Of a DNA stretch of 64,000 bases, positions 44,538 through 58,251 are shown in pieces. Origin of the DNA: Vermamoeba vermiformis. Taxonomy: Eukaryota; Tubulinea; Echinamoebida. The notes under the pieces are model-generated. The model did not search any database, was not told where the DNA came from, and saw nothing but the letters and a program-made list of their open reading frames with translations. The position numbers were made by a program, and so were the translations under genes. Location: contig JBEWZL010000056.1 of NCBI GenBank assembly GCA_045837725.1, forward strand, positions 1-64,000, written 5' to 3'. Position 1 is the stretch's first letter; every line of letters starts with the position of its first letter.

Positions 44538-47500
44538 ATGAGAAGGGCAATCATATTTACCCTTCTCGGATTTATATTCATTTTGCCAGCCATTGTAACT
44601 GCCGGTAGGATCTTTATTTTGAAGTCATTTAACCCTTTGGTGCTCTATTAATCGTAAAATATTATTATAGTCGCTCCTAAGGTGGTTAAGGCAACGTATG
44701 AGGTAAGTTTTTTGCCAAAGTTCAATTTGCCAAAGTTAACAGTGGATGATACTCCTAGATCAAAGACGCCGTTGTATCTGATACTGCATACGAAGTTGCG
44801 ATTTTCAGTGTTGATTTCGACCAAGAGTTATATTTAATGGAAAATTTTCCTTGCCCCTGCGCGAGTTGTTCTTCCGTAAATTATCCGCCTGCCAATGAAA
44901 CTGGGTACAACATTACCTCCATAGCGACTAATACTTGGGAAGAAGTAAGCTGGATTACGCAGTTGGCAGTTTTTTATTGATGATTGCAAAAATTAGGCAG
45001 AACTTTATGGACCTGGCTCGATCAAGTACTACAAAATCGATTTGGACAATTCCTTCTCGTGCTCCAATATCTACGTTGAGGTGGAGATTCTTCATGGTTT
45101 TATTGCGGTTTACGGCGCTAACTCAAGGTAACTTTTTGACCTCGGATTTGTCTCCGTCCGAAAATAAATTTAAATTCTATTTTTAGAGTGCCAACTGCTA
45201 GCGACTATGATTGGTATAGGCCTGTTTCAGGACGAAGATACTTGCCAATTTGCAATGCTCATCGCAGATTCGGCTTGGGCACGCTGTACATCGGAGTTCG
45301 AACTAACCAGCCTTTAAACGAGTACAACCGCTACCAAATTCGCGTAATTTCTCAACCGACTGGAACTTGTCCTACACCGCGCACTATGCCTACTATAACC
45401 TCTGGTAAGCCAACACAAATTTTAGCTCGAAGATCTGGATGTAACTGTTGATCTAGACTTTCCCGCTGGTTTCCAATGGTTGCAAGACTCAATCCCCACC
45501 AATAACTTTGCCGAACCCGGAGTTTATAACCATTATGGTTATTTAGTGGAGACTGAGTGCGTACGTTTCGCTGCTTCGTTGCACAAAAACTCCAGCGTTG
45601 GTGATGTGGATCTCTTCGTCTCAACCATTGCTCCTCCCACTGGATATGACCAACAACTCGACCCTCGCGAAGATTGGGTGTCGGCGCTGGACGGTGAAGA
45701 CGCTGTGTCGTTCTACCACTGCTCGAAGACAGTCCCCTTCACGATCTGGCTCGCAGTTACTGCTTACGATCTGCCCACTGGCTACGATATCATCGGTACT
45801 ACTCGTAAGTTTCTGATCAAAGATATCACGTGGATACTAATCATTCGCATAGAGGATTCAACTTTTATGTACAATCCACTGAGCACAATTGCCTTGAACT
45901 CCCCTGGCAATGAGCTTACTCGTAAGTTCTGTGTCCGCTTATAAATGATTTAATACTTTGCTAACTGTAGGTCATTTCCGCATGGAGTGCACGAATCCTG
46001 ACAACTCTGCCGAGGTCGAGCGCTTTTATTGCGAGTTCCCTGGCTTCCCGAACTGCGTCTCCGAAGAAATCAATTGCTGCTTCCCAATGTACCCTATTGC
46101 GCCCACCAAGACCTCGAATCCTTTGTGGCCTTGGAATGCAGCGATATCCCAATTAGCTCCTCTAGCGGCCGTCTCTTGGTAACGCACATCCAACCATCAC
46201 TTTTGTATCTAATAACTCATCATAGGGAGGACCAAGACTACAATACTGAACGTATTTCTAACCGCGTCTCGGTTGCTTTGATGCGCACCATTCATCACGA
46301 CGAACAACACTTCCATTACACCCACACTGAAGATTTTGGTAACTGCAAGCTCTCGTGGCTTGGTCGCATTACCAACAAAGATGGAGAGGTATGATAAACA
46401 AGAGCTATCGGCAGCTACTTATGCCATATCGTTTAGGCATTCCTTGAAGACACCACTTTTGAGCCCAAGGAACTCAAATGCACAGAAGGAATTGCCACTC
46501 TCGTGAAAGACACGACCGATCTCATCGATCAGCTCAGTCTTAGCACGGACTACTCGCAGCTTACTAAGGTGCACTATAAACTCATCTTCGAGTACTTGAG
46601 CGACGACTGGTTTGGATGCCGAGACATGGTCATGGGACTCGCTAGTACTACGCAGATCCCTGGCTCGACTGACTTTGTCCGAGTTTGTCAACATTATCCT
46701 GTAAGTTATTTATAGTTATGGACTTGCAGTTCACTTACCATTCAATTTAGGGAACGCTTGCTTACGATGACGATCCGTGCTGTAACATTGCGTAAGTGTC
46801 CTGGAATCCTGTAAAACGTGCGTTACTAACACGTTGTAGCTTACTTTCCGAGCAATGCTGCCCTGAGACTCCTTCGCAAGAGTTCATCGATGTGCTCGAC
46901 AAGCCTTTGGAGGCTGAAATCAACGCGCAGTGCTCATCGCCTCAGTGCACGATGAAGCAATTGACCTACTTGAGTGCTGCTCAAAAGCGAGCATTTGATC
47001 GCGACAATGGTAACAAGGAATAGGTCAATGACTGGGTCGTATTAACAGTTCATCTACAGGCTGCACTGCCGTATTGACTCGTGACGCAGACCCCCACAGT
47101 ATCAACTACTTGTCTACTTTCATTCACGACTGTCAGAAACAAATCTATGGTGAACAGCTCGAAGGTATCAAGTGCACGAAAGACAGTGACTGCGCTAGCA
47201 ACTCGTGCAACAAGACAATCGGCTTTTGTGCCCAAGGCATCGAAGAAACTTTGTCATGCTTGGCAGCGAGTATTGATCCTGCCGTGGCAAGATTCTTGTT
47301 CAACGCTTGGAAGATCCTTGACGACGCCACTCTGCAACGTATGAAAGACGAGTTCCGTAGCCGATTCGTGAAGTCAAATCAGTGCGTCGGATCTTCCTCG
47401 ATCAACTATCGGTACGTACATTTCTATTACACTGAGTTACTAATCAATCGCGCAGTGATCATTATCTGTGGGGCAGAGAGGAAGTCACATGCTCTGATGA

Positions 47501-50500
47501 CTGCTTGGCCAATGATTTGGAAACGCGTTGCTTGGACACCTCGTGTGCCGTCGATCCGTTCTGCAATTATTACGAGCTTGGTCTGTGCCACAGAAACTAC
47601 GTAAGTCGTCTTAAGCGGTGCTCGTACCAAACTTAACGTGCGTTTAGTACTTCACACGTGGCGATCCTTCTGGATGCTTGAAAGACAAGAGATGCAATTG
47701 GTTGAGCTGCGCTGGCATGACAGATGCTGAGTGCGAGACTGCCTGCAACACCTTTGCTACCGATCATTTTTGCGCTGATTGCCGTGCGGGCAACTATCCT
47801 TATTGCGAGGAGGTCACTTCACGCACCTCCGAGAACGAGTGTAATGCTGGCATTTGCGATATAGAAGGCGTTGATCCTAGCCAGGTATGAACTATTGTTG
47901 TCGTTTATAACTGTTCGAACCTAATCTTTCTTGTAGTGCGAGGCTACACAATCGTGCACAGCTAAGTGCAATGGAGTTACTTGCCCCAACCAACCTGCTT
48001 GTGAAAACAGTGGCGTGTGTTCGGACCTCCAAGTCTTTGCCAAGTTTATCGAAGCCACTGGTTCCACTGATGGTGTTTGTCTCTCGCTTCTTGAGTTGAA
48101 CAGCGATGGATTTGTTACGTGCAGCATTGACACCCACATGTCCACGGCTGTTGGTTGCGCTGATTTTACGCGATTGAATGAGAACACGTGCACTGCGTCA
48201 GGCCAACGATGGTGGAAGTTCGCTACAACACAAGCTGAATGTGAAGCATTCGATGTTTGTCACGAGACTTTCGCCGACAAGCAATTCGTCACGTGGAAGA
48301 CGCCGCAACAATGTACCAATCTTTGCGATGCTGTGCACGACACTGCGTTCACTTGGACTAAAGTAAGTACTTACTCGGACACAGGTCTTAGTAGCCCATA
48401 CTCACATTACATTGCAGGGTGTTTGGTTCACGGGCACATTGTTACCTCTCGTTTGGACGCCTCGCCAATACGTCTCCATCAACTCAATCGGCGATACTTT
48501 TGACTTCATGGAATTCCGAAAAGAGGTTAGAAACGCCATTGCCTTGAAGTTGAACTACGCTTTCACTACTGAATCTTTGTGCCGATACGAATCGCTCGTG
48601 AAAATGGTCGGCTTTACTGCTTGTGATTGCGGAGGTGGATTTAACATGAATTGCGCCGACAATCTCATTTCTGACTCGCTGATTGGTGCTACATTAGCCT
48701 GTCCTTACATCGAGTCCTCAGTGACGGTACGTTAGTTCATGAACCAAAAAAATCCTGCTGTAACTAATGGAGTATTTAGGCCCCTCCTGCTTTCATTACC
48801 ATCTTCGACAATACTGTGTCGCGCAATTCTTTCTGCACCGTTGTGCACATTCACAGAACCCCTGCCTTGTCCTTCGAATTGGAGAACACACTCGCGCTAT
48901 CCTCAGAGATTTACACTCGAAAGCAAGTAGTGCCGTTGTATTAACTATTATCTAACCTTCATTAGGTTATTCAACACCTTCTCCGTTGTTAAGAACGATA
49001 AGGGCGCCACAATTGGTCAAATTGTCAGTGACGCTATTGAATTGCAACTCGAGTTCGATGACCCGAGCACGACGATCTCCAATCCATTTGAACTTTGCAT
49101 TGCGATCGACACTAACATTGGTGTGTACTCTGCTTACACGGAGTACGGCTTTGGTGTCTTAAAGTACGTCGTAAATATTATCTCCAACCCGCTAATTAAT
49201 TATGTCAGTGTGGACACGAATGTCGTCACAGCTTCTGACACGCCAGTCACTCGCAAAGGTGATCAAGTTTGCGCGAAGGTGGTCCCTGGGCACTACGTTA
49301 TCGTTGCTCATTTGCCTGACGGTGAGTGGCAAGAGGTCGAGCCGTTTGACGAAGCACAAGCGCAAATGAAATGGGTCGGAGTTGCTTTCTACTTTGCTGG
49401 CGTAGGCTTTGGTCTGTTCCAAATCATTATTATTGCTCTGAATCGCGAGAGCCTTCGACACTCATTCAACAAGAAGATCTTGTTTGCTGTCATTACCGTC
49501 GTTTTCTTGCTGCGTAAGTTAAATTCAAATTTGCGCTTGCTTTACTAATGACACGCACTTAGTTCGTGGCATTTACTTCACCTTCCCTCCTCAATTGTTG
49601 TCCGAACAGTTCGTAATCCAATATCTCCTCTTCGAGTTGCCGACATTCATGTTCTTCTCGCTGTACACAATCGTGTTGTTCTTGTGGAATCAAGTGCTGA
49701 TCAAGCAGTCAGTCATGGCTAGAGGCCGCTCGAGAATTTTGATCAAGAAGGCATTCATTGGCTATTTGATCGCTAACTGGGTCATGTACGCGATCTTCGT
49801 GGCCTTCGTGCTCATTTATCGCTTCTGGGTCGGCACTGCGGTCGCTTGCGCCAACGAGATCAACACCAGCACTTCGCAGGATCGCTTCTACATTACGTTG
49901 GCTTACAGAATTTTCATTGCTGTCGTGTGCTTCGGTGTCAGCGTCGCGTTCATGGTGCAAGGCATCAAATTCATTATTGTAAGTTATTAATAGCCCAATA
50001 TAAGCGATCATTGCTGACCTCTGTTCAGGTCTTCCGCAAGTACAAAATGGTCAATACTTCAGGCAAAAAGGCTCGCATTAGAGTTTTGGTAGGTTTTGCG
50101 GCTATTTATTGGATGTTCCTTTCTAATGGTCTTCGTAGATCACATTCATCGCAGTGCTGTGCACGGGCCTGTTCATTGGTCGTACAATCGTGTTCTTGTA
50201 CGCAGCTGTGACTGGCAATCAAGTCGTGGTCGTTATTTTCGTCTTGTTCGAAGCACTGCCTTCTTACGGTAAGTTCAACACTGCAGTGGCCACATTGATG
50301 TAACATTTCTAACTCTTTGGTTGTCAGCACTCTTGTATTACTTGCGACCGTTCAACTCGAAAGAAATCTTCGGCGTCAGCACAGATTCGACGGGTACCAA
50401 CGGCAGCTCGCATCGTTCAGCCTCGGCTAACTCTCAACGTGACCCGGGATCAAGCGCACATCCAGCCACCAGCAGCGTTACGAATAACGACGATGACAAC

Positions 50501-50680
50501 GAAGATAATTATCCTGAGAGCGACGATGAAAGCTCTGAAAAGGGAATTACAATCGCCGAAATCAAGCCTGAAGGACCTGTGGCTGAAAGCTCTACCTCAT
50601 CGTCAGATTCAGAATCTGAAGTTAAAGGAGAAAGTCCAACTTCGGCTTCAAGCGCTGGCGAACCCAATCTTGAGCCTTAA
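44538..50680 (+). CDS. Large receptor-like protein: signal peptide, cysteine-rich ectodomain, THH1/TOM1/TOM3 seven-helix domain
   Basis: Starts MRRAIIFTLLGFIFILPAIVTA, a clear signal peptide. An ectodomain of about 1,200 residues follows, with beta-rich segments (Y..VDFDQELYL, DVDLFVSTIAPPTGYDQQ resembling a pre-peptidase C-terminal-like fold). Many cysteines form repeated CxxxC/CC groups (GTLAYDDDPCCNIALLSEQCCPETPS, CTKDSDCASNSCNKTIGFC, CNWLSCAGMTDAECETACN). The C-terminal ~320 residues have seven hydrophobic helices with strings typical of THH1/TOM1/TOM3: LRGIYFTFPPQL, YFELPTFMFFSLYT-like, WVMYAIFVAFVLIY, IFIAVVCFGVSVAFMVQGIKFII. The cytosolic tail is Ser/Asp/Glu-rich. Plant TOM1/TOM3 are tonoplast proteins; an ectodomain-bearing form would be a GPCR-like surface protein (inference). 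About 20 short introns, stop TAA. Confidence 0.8.
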
Positions 50681-51031
50681 TTCATTCACCACTATAAAAC
50701 TTCGCTTGTATTATTAGCAGTGTAAATAAAATTAATTTAAATATCGGAAGCAAGCTTTGCGAGCATTTATTGCAAAATTGCGACAACGAGTGCACGAGCC
50801 AATCACAAACCTGGCACTACTGCCCACAGCATTGCACGAAGCGTGCAATTTCTCGAACCATTTATGTGAGCTGCCAAAAAGACGTATAAAACATTTGTGC
50901 TGCATTATTAATAATTTAAGCTCAACCTATACATTTGCATGGACTACGGGTCCGTAGTATACTATAATTAATTTCCATAGATACATTAAGCGTGATAATG
51001 AAGTAAATTAAATAAAACACTATTGAACGCT
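50681..51031. other. Convergent 3' intergenic region, nothing recognised
   Basis: 351 nt between two converging genes. Contains AATAAA-like signals on both strands (for example tgtaaataaaatt near 50,722). No RNA gene or repeat is seen. Confidence 0.4.
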
Positions 51032-52800
51032 TTATGAGAACTGGAACAAGCTCGAAACAGACTCCTCGTTGTGAATGCGACGAATAGCCTCGCCCATCAA
51101 ATGTGCCACGCTCAGCACGGTGATTTTGGGTGAAAATTTGGGCATGTTTTGAATGGGAATCGAGTCTGTTAATATCACTTCAATCAACGGACTGTCGTTT
51201 ATCCTTTCAATTGCATTGCCTGACAACACTCCTGCAATAAAATAACACGTTAAAATCAATTTTGTACGGCACAAATTGAAAAAAATATCTGCGAGTTAAA
51301 ATTTCACGGCCGAAATATTATTACTATATTTGGTAATAACAGCTATGATTGGTCGGTTTTCTTACCGTGCGTGACAGCAGCATAAACTCGCTTGACGCCG
51401 TGTCGCACTAATATCTCGGCTGCTTTGACGACCGTGTCAGCAGTGTCAATCATGTCATCGACAATCACGGCATTCTCCGCCACGTCACCGATCACACTGT
51501 CCCTGGTACATATTAAACATTAATATTCCCGTCGATATATTGCGAAAAATCTCTTCGTTGGATCCAACAAAAACGCGAAATTTTTTTGTAGCTGTTTGAA
51601 AACATAGTATAATATCATTATTATTATTATAGTATAGTCTTACTTGTCTTCAAAATCACGACGATCAATCATTGCAATTCTGCTGCAGCCCATTAACTCG
51701 GCCATTCGTCGCGCTCGTTTGGCACTGCCCTCGTCAGGTGCCACCACGACCAAACTGTTGAATATTTCTCGCTTGTCTCTGCGGCGAATTAAATATGAGA
51801 ATTTATTCTAAGAAATTTGAATGGAATTAATCAAAATAATTACCGTAAGTAATTAACGATCACTGGATCTGCCTTTAAATTATCTACAGGTGTGTTAAAG
51901 AAGCCCTATAAGAGGTAAATATCAATATATAGGCACTATAATATTGTATTTTAATAATAAATTAATTTCTTACTTGAATTTGACCGGCGTGTAAATCTAA
52001 AGTTAAAACTCTGTGCGGACCAGCAGCCGAAATTAGATCTGCAACCTGGCAACAAAATAATTACTATTAATAACGATAATAATATATATAGTACTAATAT
52101 CATTATTATTTATGCACGTACGAGTTTGGCGGTGATTGGCGCTCTCGCTTCAATTTTTCTGTCTTGTCTGCCGTAGCCATAATAAGGAATAACTGCTGTA
52201 ATTCTACCCGCTGAAATAATATTAAATTAATTATAAGAATATTATTATTAATTAATATTGTTATAATTGAGTAATATTGCGGTGTTGAGATCTCGCTCAA
52301 GATACCTGAAGCTCGTTTTAGCGCATCCAAAACTAAAAGCAACTCCATTAAGTTATCATTGACGGGTGGGCATGTTGGTTGAATAACCTAAATATAATAT
52401 TAGGAAGATGATACTTTAAGAACTAACTTTGTGTTTTCATGATCGGATCTGATTTTCCTCCAACGCTCAAAAATTGGTATTAAAATATTACTTACGAATA
52501 CATCTGCTCCTCTAACATTTGTTTCTAATGATACTTTGATTTCACCTATTTAAATAATGTTAAAATAAAATTATTGAAATACTATCTCTTTTGTACGCGA
52601 GTAAAAATCAATTTAATAATGATTATTTACCATTTAAAAATACAGCAAATATTTTGGTAATTTTTATAGGGCATTTAAAGCTTACCATCGCGAAATCTTG
52701 ATATATCAATTTTTGACATCTGTGTGCCCAAGTAGCCTGCAATAGCACTGGCAAGCTGCTGATTTGCAGTGCCTGAGAATAATCTTAATGAATGCGACAT
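51032..52800 (-). CDS. PRPS: Ribose-phosphate pyrophosphokinase (PRPP synthetase)
   Basis: Makes PRPP from ribose 5-phosphate and ATP for purine, pyrimidine, NAD and histidine synthesis. It starts [39 protein letters not shown]. Class I signatures follow: [87 protein letters not shown], and the PRPP loop [12 protein letters not shown]. The C-terminus is ..[24 protein letters not shown]. About ten exons, near 320 residues, full length. Introns are longer and more AT-rich than in neighbours. It converges with the TOM1-type gene. Confidence 0.95.
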
Positions 52801-53061
52801 TAAATATAGTTGTGTTGCCTTGTTGTTCTGCACAAAAAAATGTGATCGAACAGGATCCAAACACACCTACGCGGGGGACTGTCAATTGCAATAGAAATAC
52901 CACCAAGAACACTACACATAATAAATACACTCGGTAGCTCAACACATATTGCAATTTTTCTAGATTCGTTTTTAACTAACTACTTGTCACCTAAATCCAA
53001 AAAACTACACCGTTTTATTCCTTAAATATCGCATTAGAGACCTAAAAAAATAGGATCGTAT

Positions 53062-55313
53062 TTATTTTTTCTCTGGCTTGACGTCACCTAATTGAGTTGG
53101 TTCGATGAACATCCACAAAACATCGCTTTCTTGAATAATCTTGGCGCTCAAAATATGTTCCATATATTTGTTCAATTGGGCAAACCTTTCTATGGCGAGC
53201 TGATTCTTCTCTTCGGTATTCAAAAACATTTTCTTGCTCGGTAGCCACGCATCGTCACTCGGCAATAACTTCTTGCTTTTCAACTAAAAATAGCGTTATT
53301 ATAAGGAATCATTATATTAATACTATGCACGAACCTTTTTATCGAACTCGAAGAACTGATCGTAACGGCGATAAATCGTCCAAGAAATTCCTCCTTTTGT
53401 AACGGCAATCTTGTACATCTATCAACACCAATTATATTAGAAATAATGTTACAAAAATAATCACTACGGAGCTTACTTTAACTTTCTTTTTCTTCGAGTC
53501 CATCAAATCACCTCGCTCTTCAATTTCAACAATTTGAGCAGCGTAACCACCCTTCACTTTGTCCTATTATAGTCATTAGTATAAATAAACCGTATAAATA
53601 GCACTTACTGTTCTAATTTCATCGACTACTTCGTAAATTGAATGGATCTTGTGAGGCGAATGAGGTTTATCAGCACCAGTCGATGACTTGCGCGGGATTT
53701 TAACGTCGTTGGTGGACTTATTGTAGGTCGAATCGACGAGCTCTACTTTTGTTCCGCTTTCTTTTTGAGGCACAGCGACGTAAGTGTACGGAGAAGCAAT
53801 TGCTACGGGCGACGAAGAATTGTAAGGTTGAGGACTTTCATCGTTCCTCGTCAAACGATTGTTATCACTGACGGGACGTGCGGGCAAAGGAGGAGCTGAT
53901 GAGTCTTCTTTAACGGCGTCTAATTTAATTGTGGGCACTATAACTGACGGTGCATCTCCTGTCGACGTTGACCTTGGTCGCGTGACAGGCGGTGGACCGA
54001 GCAGTTGACTCGTCTTAGGCTGACCACTATATGATTCGACATTAGTAAGATCTATATAGTAGATAGTAGGTGTCAAGTACTTACGCGATGATTGGTTGTT
54101 TCTTCACTGCGCCCTTTGGAGGTCCGCCCGTAGGTTGACCTTTCGGCACTGAAACGCTTTGTCTCTTTGGCTGTGCAGGCATTATAATTGTCGTAGTAGT
54201 CGCAGTCTCGCCACTAAGTTGTGCCGGTCGCGATGAAGGAACAGCTTCACTGTCGGGCTGTGATTGCGGGAAGTTAGGATTGACCATTCCGGGTAGTGGC
54301 ACGGAGGCACGTGGCGACACGCGGGGAGGAGCGTCATTTGCTGGAGTTGGCTGAGCTAATCCCGGCAACGGTCTCGGACTCGTGCCATTGCCGCCGCTCA
54401 TCGTATTTGGTTGCTGTGGCTGTGCTGGCATCTTTGGTGGCATTTTCTTCGGTGCTATTGGCAACGCGACTCCTCCCTTAGGTGGCTGATTTGGCATCGA
54501 CACACTAGCACGATGCGCTGTAGGTGGCGGTGCCGTATTATTCATATTATTTACATTGAGGTTATTGTTGGGGTATGGTGCGGGCATGGCGTTCGGTGGT
54601 GGGTTCTGCATTGGTAACTGTGGCTGTACGTAAGGCGCTTGATACGAATTGTTTTGCATCGGATTGTAATCACCAATTATAGGTGTGTTCATGATAACTT
54701 GCTGCTGAGGCATAGCCACGTGAGGTGGGATTGGTGGCGGATGTTGCTGCGCAGGGATCGCAGTTGGAAAATTGTTTGGTGGAGGTTGATTATGATATGG
54801 GATTTGTGGTGGCATATTATTAAATTGTGGTGCATTTTGATATGGTACTGGAGCTGCATTATGTACATTGTTGTGATACGGAATTGGCGGAGGAGTATTT
54901 TGGTACCCCACGCCGCCATTATAATTATTGGTATATGGCGCTACGTTATTATAGGCATTATATTGAAGTTGATTATATACATTTGGGTCATGAGGGCGTT
55001 GAGGTAAAGGTGGTGGAGCAGATCCAAAATCAGGTCTTGGTGCGTCAAAACTTGGACTTCGATTTTGACGAGAAGGAAGTGGTGGAGGTGCTATAAAAAT
55101 ATTTTTAGAATTATTCTTTCGAATAAATGACGATAAGGAAGAACATGCTTATTCGAAAAATTAAAATTTACGGCGACAGTTATTTCCCTGCCTTAAATTC
55201 ACGATAATATTGGTCTATTTAATATTAAAAATACTGGTGTTGTTGTTGCTACAAAAGAATTTCAGTACGGGTAGTCCAAGCTTGTACAACAAAGATCACC
55301 TACCCAAATCCAT
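53062..55313 (-). CDS. Proline-rich PX-domain protein
   Basis: The first exon is only 10 nt (ATG GAT TTG G), spliced to APPPLPSRQNRSPSF..APPPLPQRP. About 300 residues of Pro/Asn/Gln-rich sequence follow, with PPPIPYHN repeats, polyproline SH3-ligand-like PxxPxR/K stretches and Ser/Thr linkers. A C-terminal PX domain follows: KVKMYKIAVTKGGISWTIYRRYDQFFEFDKKL, then a PSKKMF element in place of FPPK and the LNKYMEHIL helix, ending TQLGDVKPEKK-TAA. PX domains bind phosphoinositides, usually PI3P, through the RRYxxF Arg and a later Arg/Lys. Probably an endosome or membrane adaptor. It is divergent from the ELMO gene. The microexon start is inferred from frame and the gt-ag pair. Confidence 0.8.
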
Positions 55314-55704
55314 CTTTATCTTGGTCAAACTAAAGGTACGTGTTGTTGTAATAAATAAATAAATAAATTTATGAGGTTAGACTTTTGAGATTCGAAAATC
55401 GGTGAGTTGTGAAATTCATCAGGGCGTTCGCGAAAAAATGAAAATTAGCCGACAACTCCCCTGCAAACAGGAAAGATTTTCAAGCTTTACTACGAACTGA
55501 GATCGATACATTGGTCTATCTATTAGAGTGACAAAGTGCTCGCGTTTCCAGAGAGTGAAACCGCAAGCTTTCCAACCAAAAACCCGAAAATTCTTTTGGT
55601 TATTTCAGTTTCTCGCAACGAAGCGTAATTAAGCACAACAATAATGCGACATACCACATCATTTGTCTTCGTCAATGTAAAATAGTGTTCAAGCAGAAAC
55701 AAAG
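55314..55704. promoter_or_regulatory. Divergent region between PX and ELMO genes
   Basis: 391 nt between outward-facing starts, AT-rich, with a short aaataaataaataaat tract near 55,352. No defined element is recognised. Both genes are likely controlled from here. Confidence 0.35.
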
Positions 55705-58251
55705 ATGTTACGAAGATCGACAACGTTGCACGACAAAAAGAAAGAAAATAAAAGGCAGCTTAAATTAGCCATCGAAAATAATAGGAAAAAAATAGAGGAA
55801 TTAGACAAACAATATTCATTAAAACAGTCTTTGGGACTGCCTGCGGAATTGAAAGGTTCCGTGGAGGTGGATGCTGAGCACTCACGCCAAGTGGAACAAC
55901 TTAGCAACGAGCTAAACAAGGTATTCATACTACACCTTATTATTTTAAATTTTTCCCTATTTTTGTAACGAAAATCAAGTCTACGTACTTTGGATCCCGC
56001 GTTAATTTTTCCATTAGCTTAAAACAGACCTCGATAACGCATATTGCGAAGAAGACAACTTTCAAGTATGGGTCAAAGGCGCAGAAAAGATGCTTCTGAT
56101 CTCAGATCAAAGCCAGATCTTTATCTACGACTTAATCACGAGCGATAATCCTACTGCACCATCAAATATGAATGGCGTTATTGATTTAAGGTATAATATA
56201 GCGAATAATGCGAATACAAAACTAAGTCTCTATTCTAATTTATTTATCATTATTATTTTGGTTGGAAAATTTCATATTATTTCATATTAATAGAAATATT
56301 ATTAGAATGGAATTACTGGAATCGAATGGAGGCCCTCCAAAGTATTTGCTGAAAATAGCACGAACAGTACGATACATTGACGAGCTGAAGTTAATTAAAC
56401 CAGTCCAAGCTAAAGCCTCTTGGCTGACAGGTGCATTTAGAAGGTCTTCAGAGTACGTATTAACGCGCACTAATACTACACTCATATTCAGAAAAATTTG
56501 CACGATCCAAAGAAAAAGTGCTCAACTCTTTCGAGTTATTTACGCTTAATGCGAACTCCAATACATTTTAATATTATATGTATAGTATACTATTTCTGAT
56601 ACAATATTGATATTTTACTTTGTTCCAGGTCGAGGCTGCAGTATCGTCTCGAATTTCATAGCAAACCTAAAATAGACATCTCGACGAACGAAACTGATTT
56701 GGACGAAGTTCTTGGCGCGCATTTGAAGAGATTTAACGCGACAAAAATCAAACAGGTAATAATTACGTTCAGTAATTTAAGAGCGATCCCGATCCAACTC
56801 GATCCCGAGCTCACTTGCTTTCTTGACACTTGTTAGGGTAAATGTATTAATAGGCTCATATTGTAGGTGAACTACGTGAAAAAGTTGTTCACTTGCGCAC
56901 AAACATCGTTCTCGCACGACAATCAAGAACACGAAGCGCTGTTAATTCGGTTGTGGAACTTAGTTTATCCGAATGAGATTTGTCAAGGCACTGTACATTC
57001 ACAATGGACCAAGTTAGGATTTCAGGTGAGTTCGTTTAAACTCCCATAATATTTTTTGAAGAGTTTTTCAGACCGCGACAAAATTGGATCTGGTTCTAAT
57101 TTGATGCGTTATGATCAAACGAAAGTTTAAATGTGATGAATTAACCTTCAGAAACTCGTTTTGAATAACAACGTTGAAACCACATTCGGTTCTGATTTAA
57201 ACTTTCTTTTTTTGATCGCCGATCGGATCGCGTTTTCAATTCATCCAGCTAGCCGCGATCCATTCTAATTACTAATCTTTTATTCAGAGTAATGACCCTG
57301 CCCGAGACTTCCGAGGCATGGGTTTATTAGCGCTGGAGAATTTGATCTACTTAGCCCAGCATTATGCACCTCAGATGCGCCACATTTTGAACGACGTAAG
57401 CCCTAATTTCCATATAGCAAATATAACGGTCACCTAACTATTGGGTTTTATGCAGACAAAGGATTATCCGTTCGCGTCAGTCGGGATCAACATTACGAAC
57501 ATGCTTTTTACGCTGCTAAACATCAAGCAACATGCACTATTGAACGAGCCGTATTATTCTCCTGCATGGAATAGTCCGCTCATATTATTCTTTTGTCAGT
57601 GCAGTATTTTCTATCATACCCATCACCAGCAAAAAGAGGCGGATCTGATTAATAGCAACGGTAATAATAATAGCCTTAATAATAGTGCCTCGGCGCATAA
57701 TAGTCCTAAACATGTAAATAACAAGTCCCATAATAACAATAACACTGTAAATACCATCAATTTCAGTCCGATCGACTTAACGCTGGACGAGGATCACGTT
57801 ATAATATTGGATGAAGACAGTCCTCCGCCAAAATATGATAGTCCACTTAATAACTCAACTAGGAGCAATGATAGCAATAATAACAGCAATATTGGTGACG
57901 ATAACGAAGCACGCGAAGAAAAATTTCCGTTTGAAGAGATGTTCTGCTACTTAATGTTCTTATTGGACTCGCTATGGGACAATATGGAGGCAAAGTATAT
58001 GGTAAGCTCTTTTATATTCGATAGCTGAGCGATTTTCGAATGAACGGATGCGATCCACGATCGGATCCACTAAATTTTGTTACTAAATTGATAGATTGTT
58101 TCCCAACGCTATTGCACCATAGGACTTCCCTAAAGTGTCTGCAAATTTGAAGCAGCGCATCACTTCTTTGTTAGACAGACGACCCATAAGTTTCTCACAG
58201 CTGAAGACATGGATCCAACAAGAAATCGTCGCGCTCTTAAATACTGAATAA
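55705..58251 (+). CDS. ELMO-domain protein with an Asn-rich insert
   Basis: N-terminal coiled coil (DKKKENKRQLKLAIENNRKK), a short middle region, then the ELMO (CED-12) domain: EHEALLIRLWNLVYPNEI, HSQWTKLGFQSNDPARDFRGMGLLALENLIYLAQ, YPFASVGINITNMLF and, after an insert, FPFEEMFCYLMFLLDSLWDNMEAKYMDFPKVSANLKQ. ELMO proteins act with DOCK factors on Rac, and ELMOD proteins act as Arf/Arl GAPs; which applies is undecided. The Arg in the GAP-type motif region lies in ARDFRGMGL. An Asn/Ser-rich insert of about 90 residues (57,640-57,930) interrupts the domain. It contains two hydrophobic-acidic SUMO-interaction-like motifs, IDLTLDED and VIILDED. About nine exons, stop TAA. Confidence 0.88.

Noticed and set aside
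50757-50957. 66-residue frame between converging genes
   Set aside because: No splice context, composition or family signal; probably 3' UTR or spacer.
54639-55007. Trp/Ile-rich plus-strand frame
   Set aside because: Antisense shadow of the proline/asparagine-rich PX gene.
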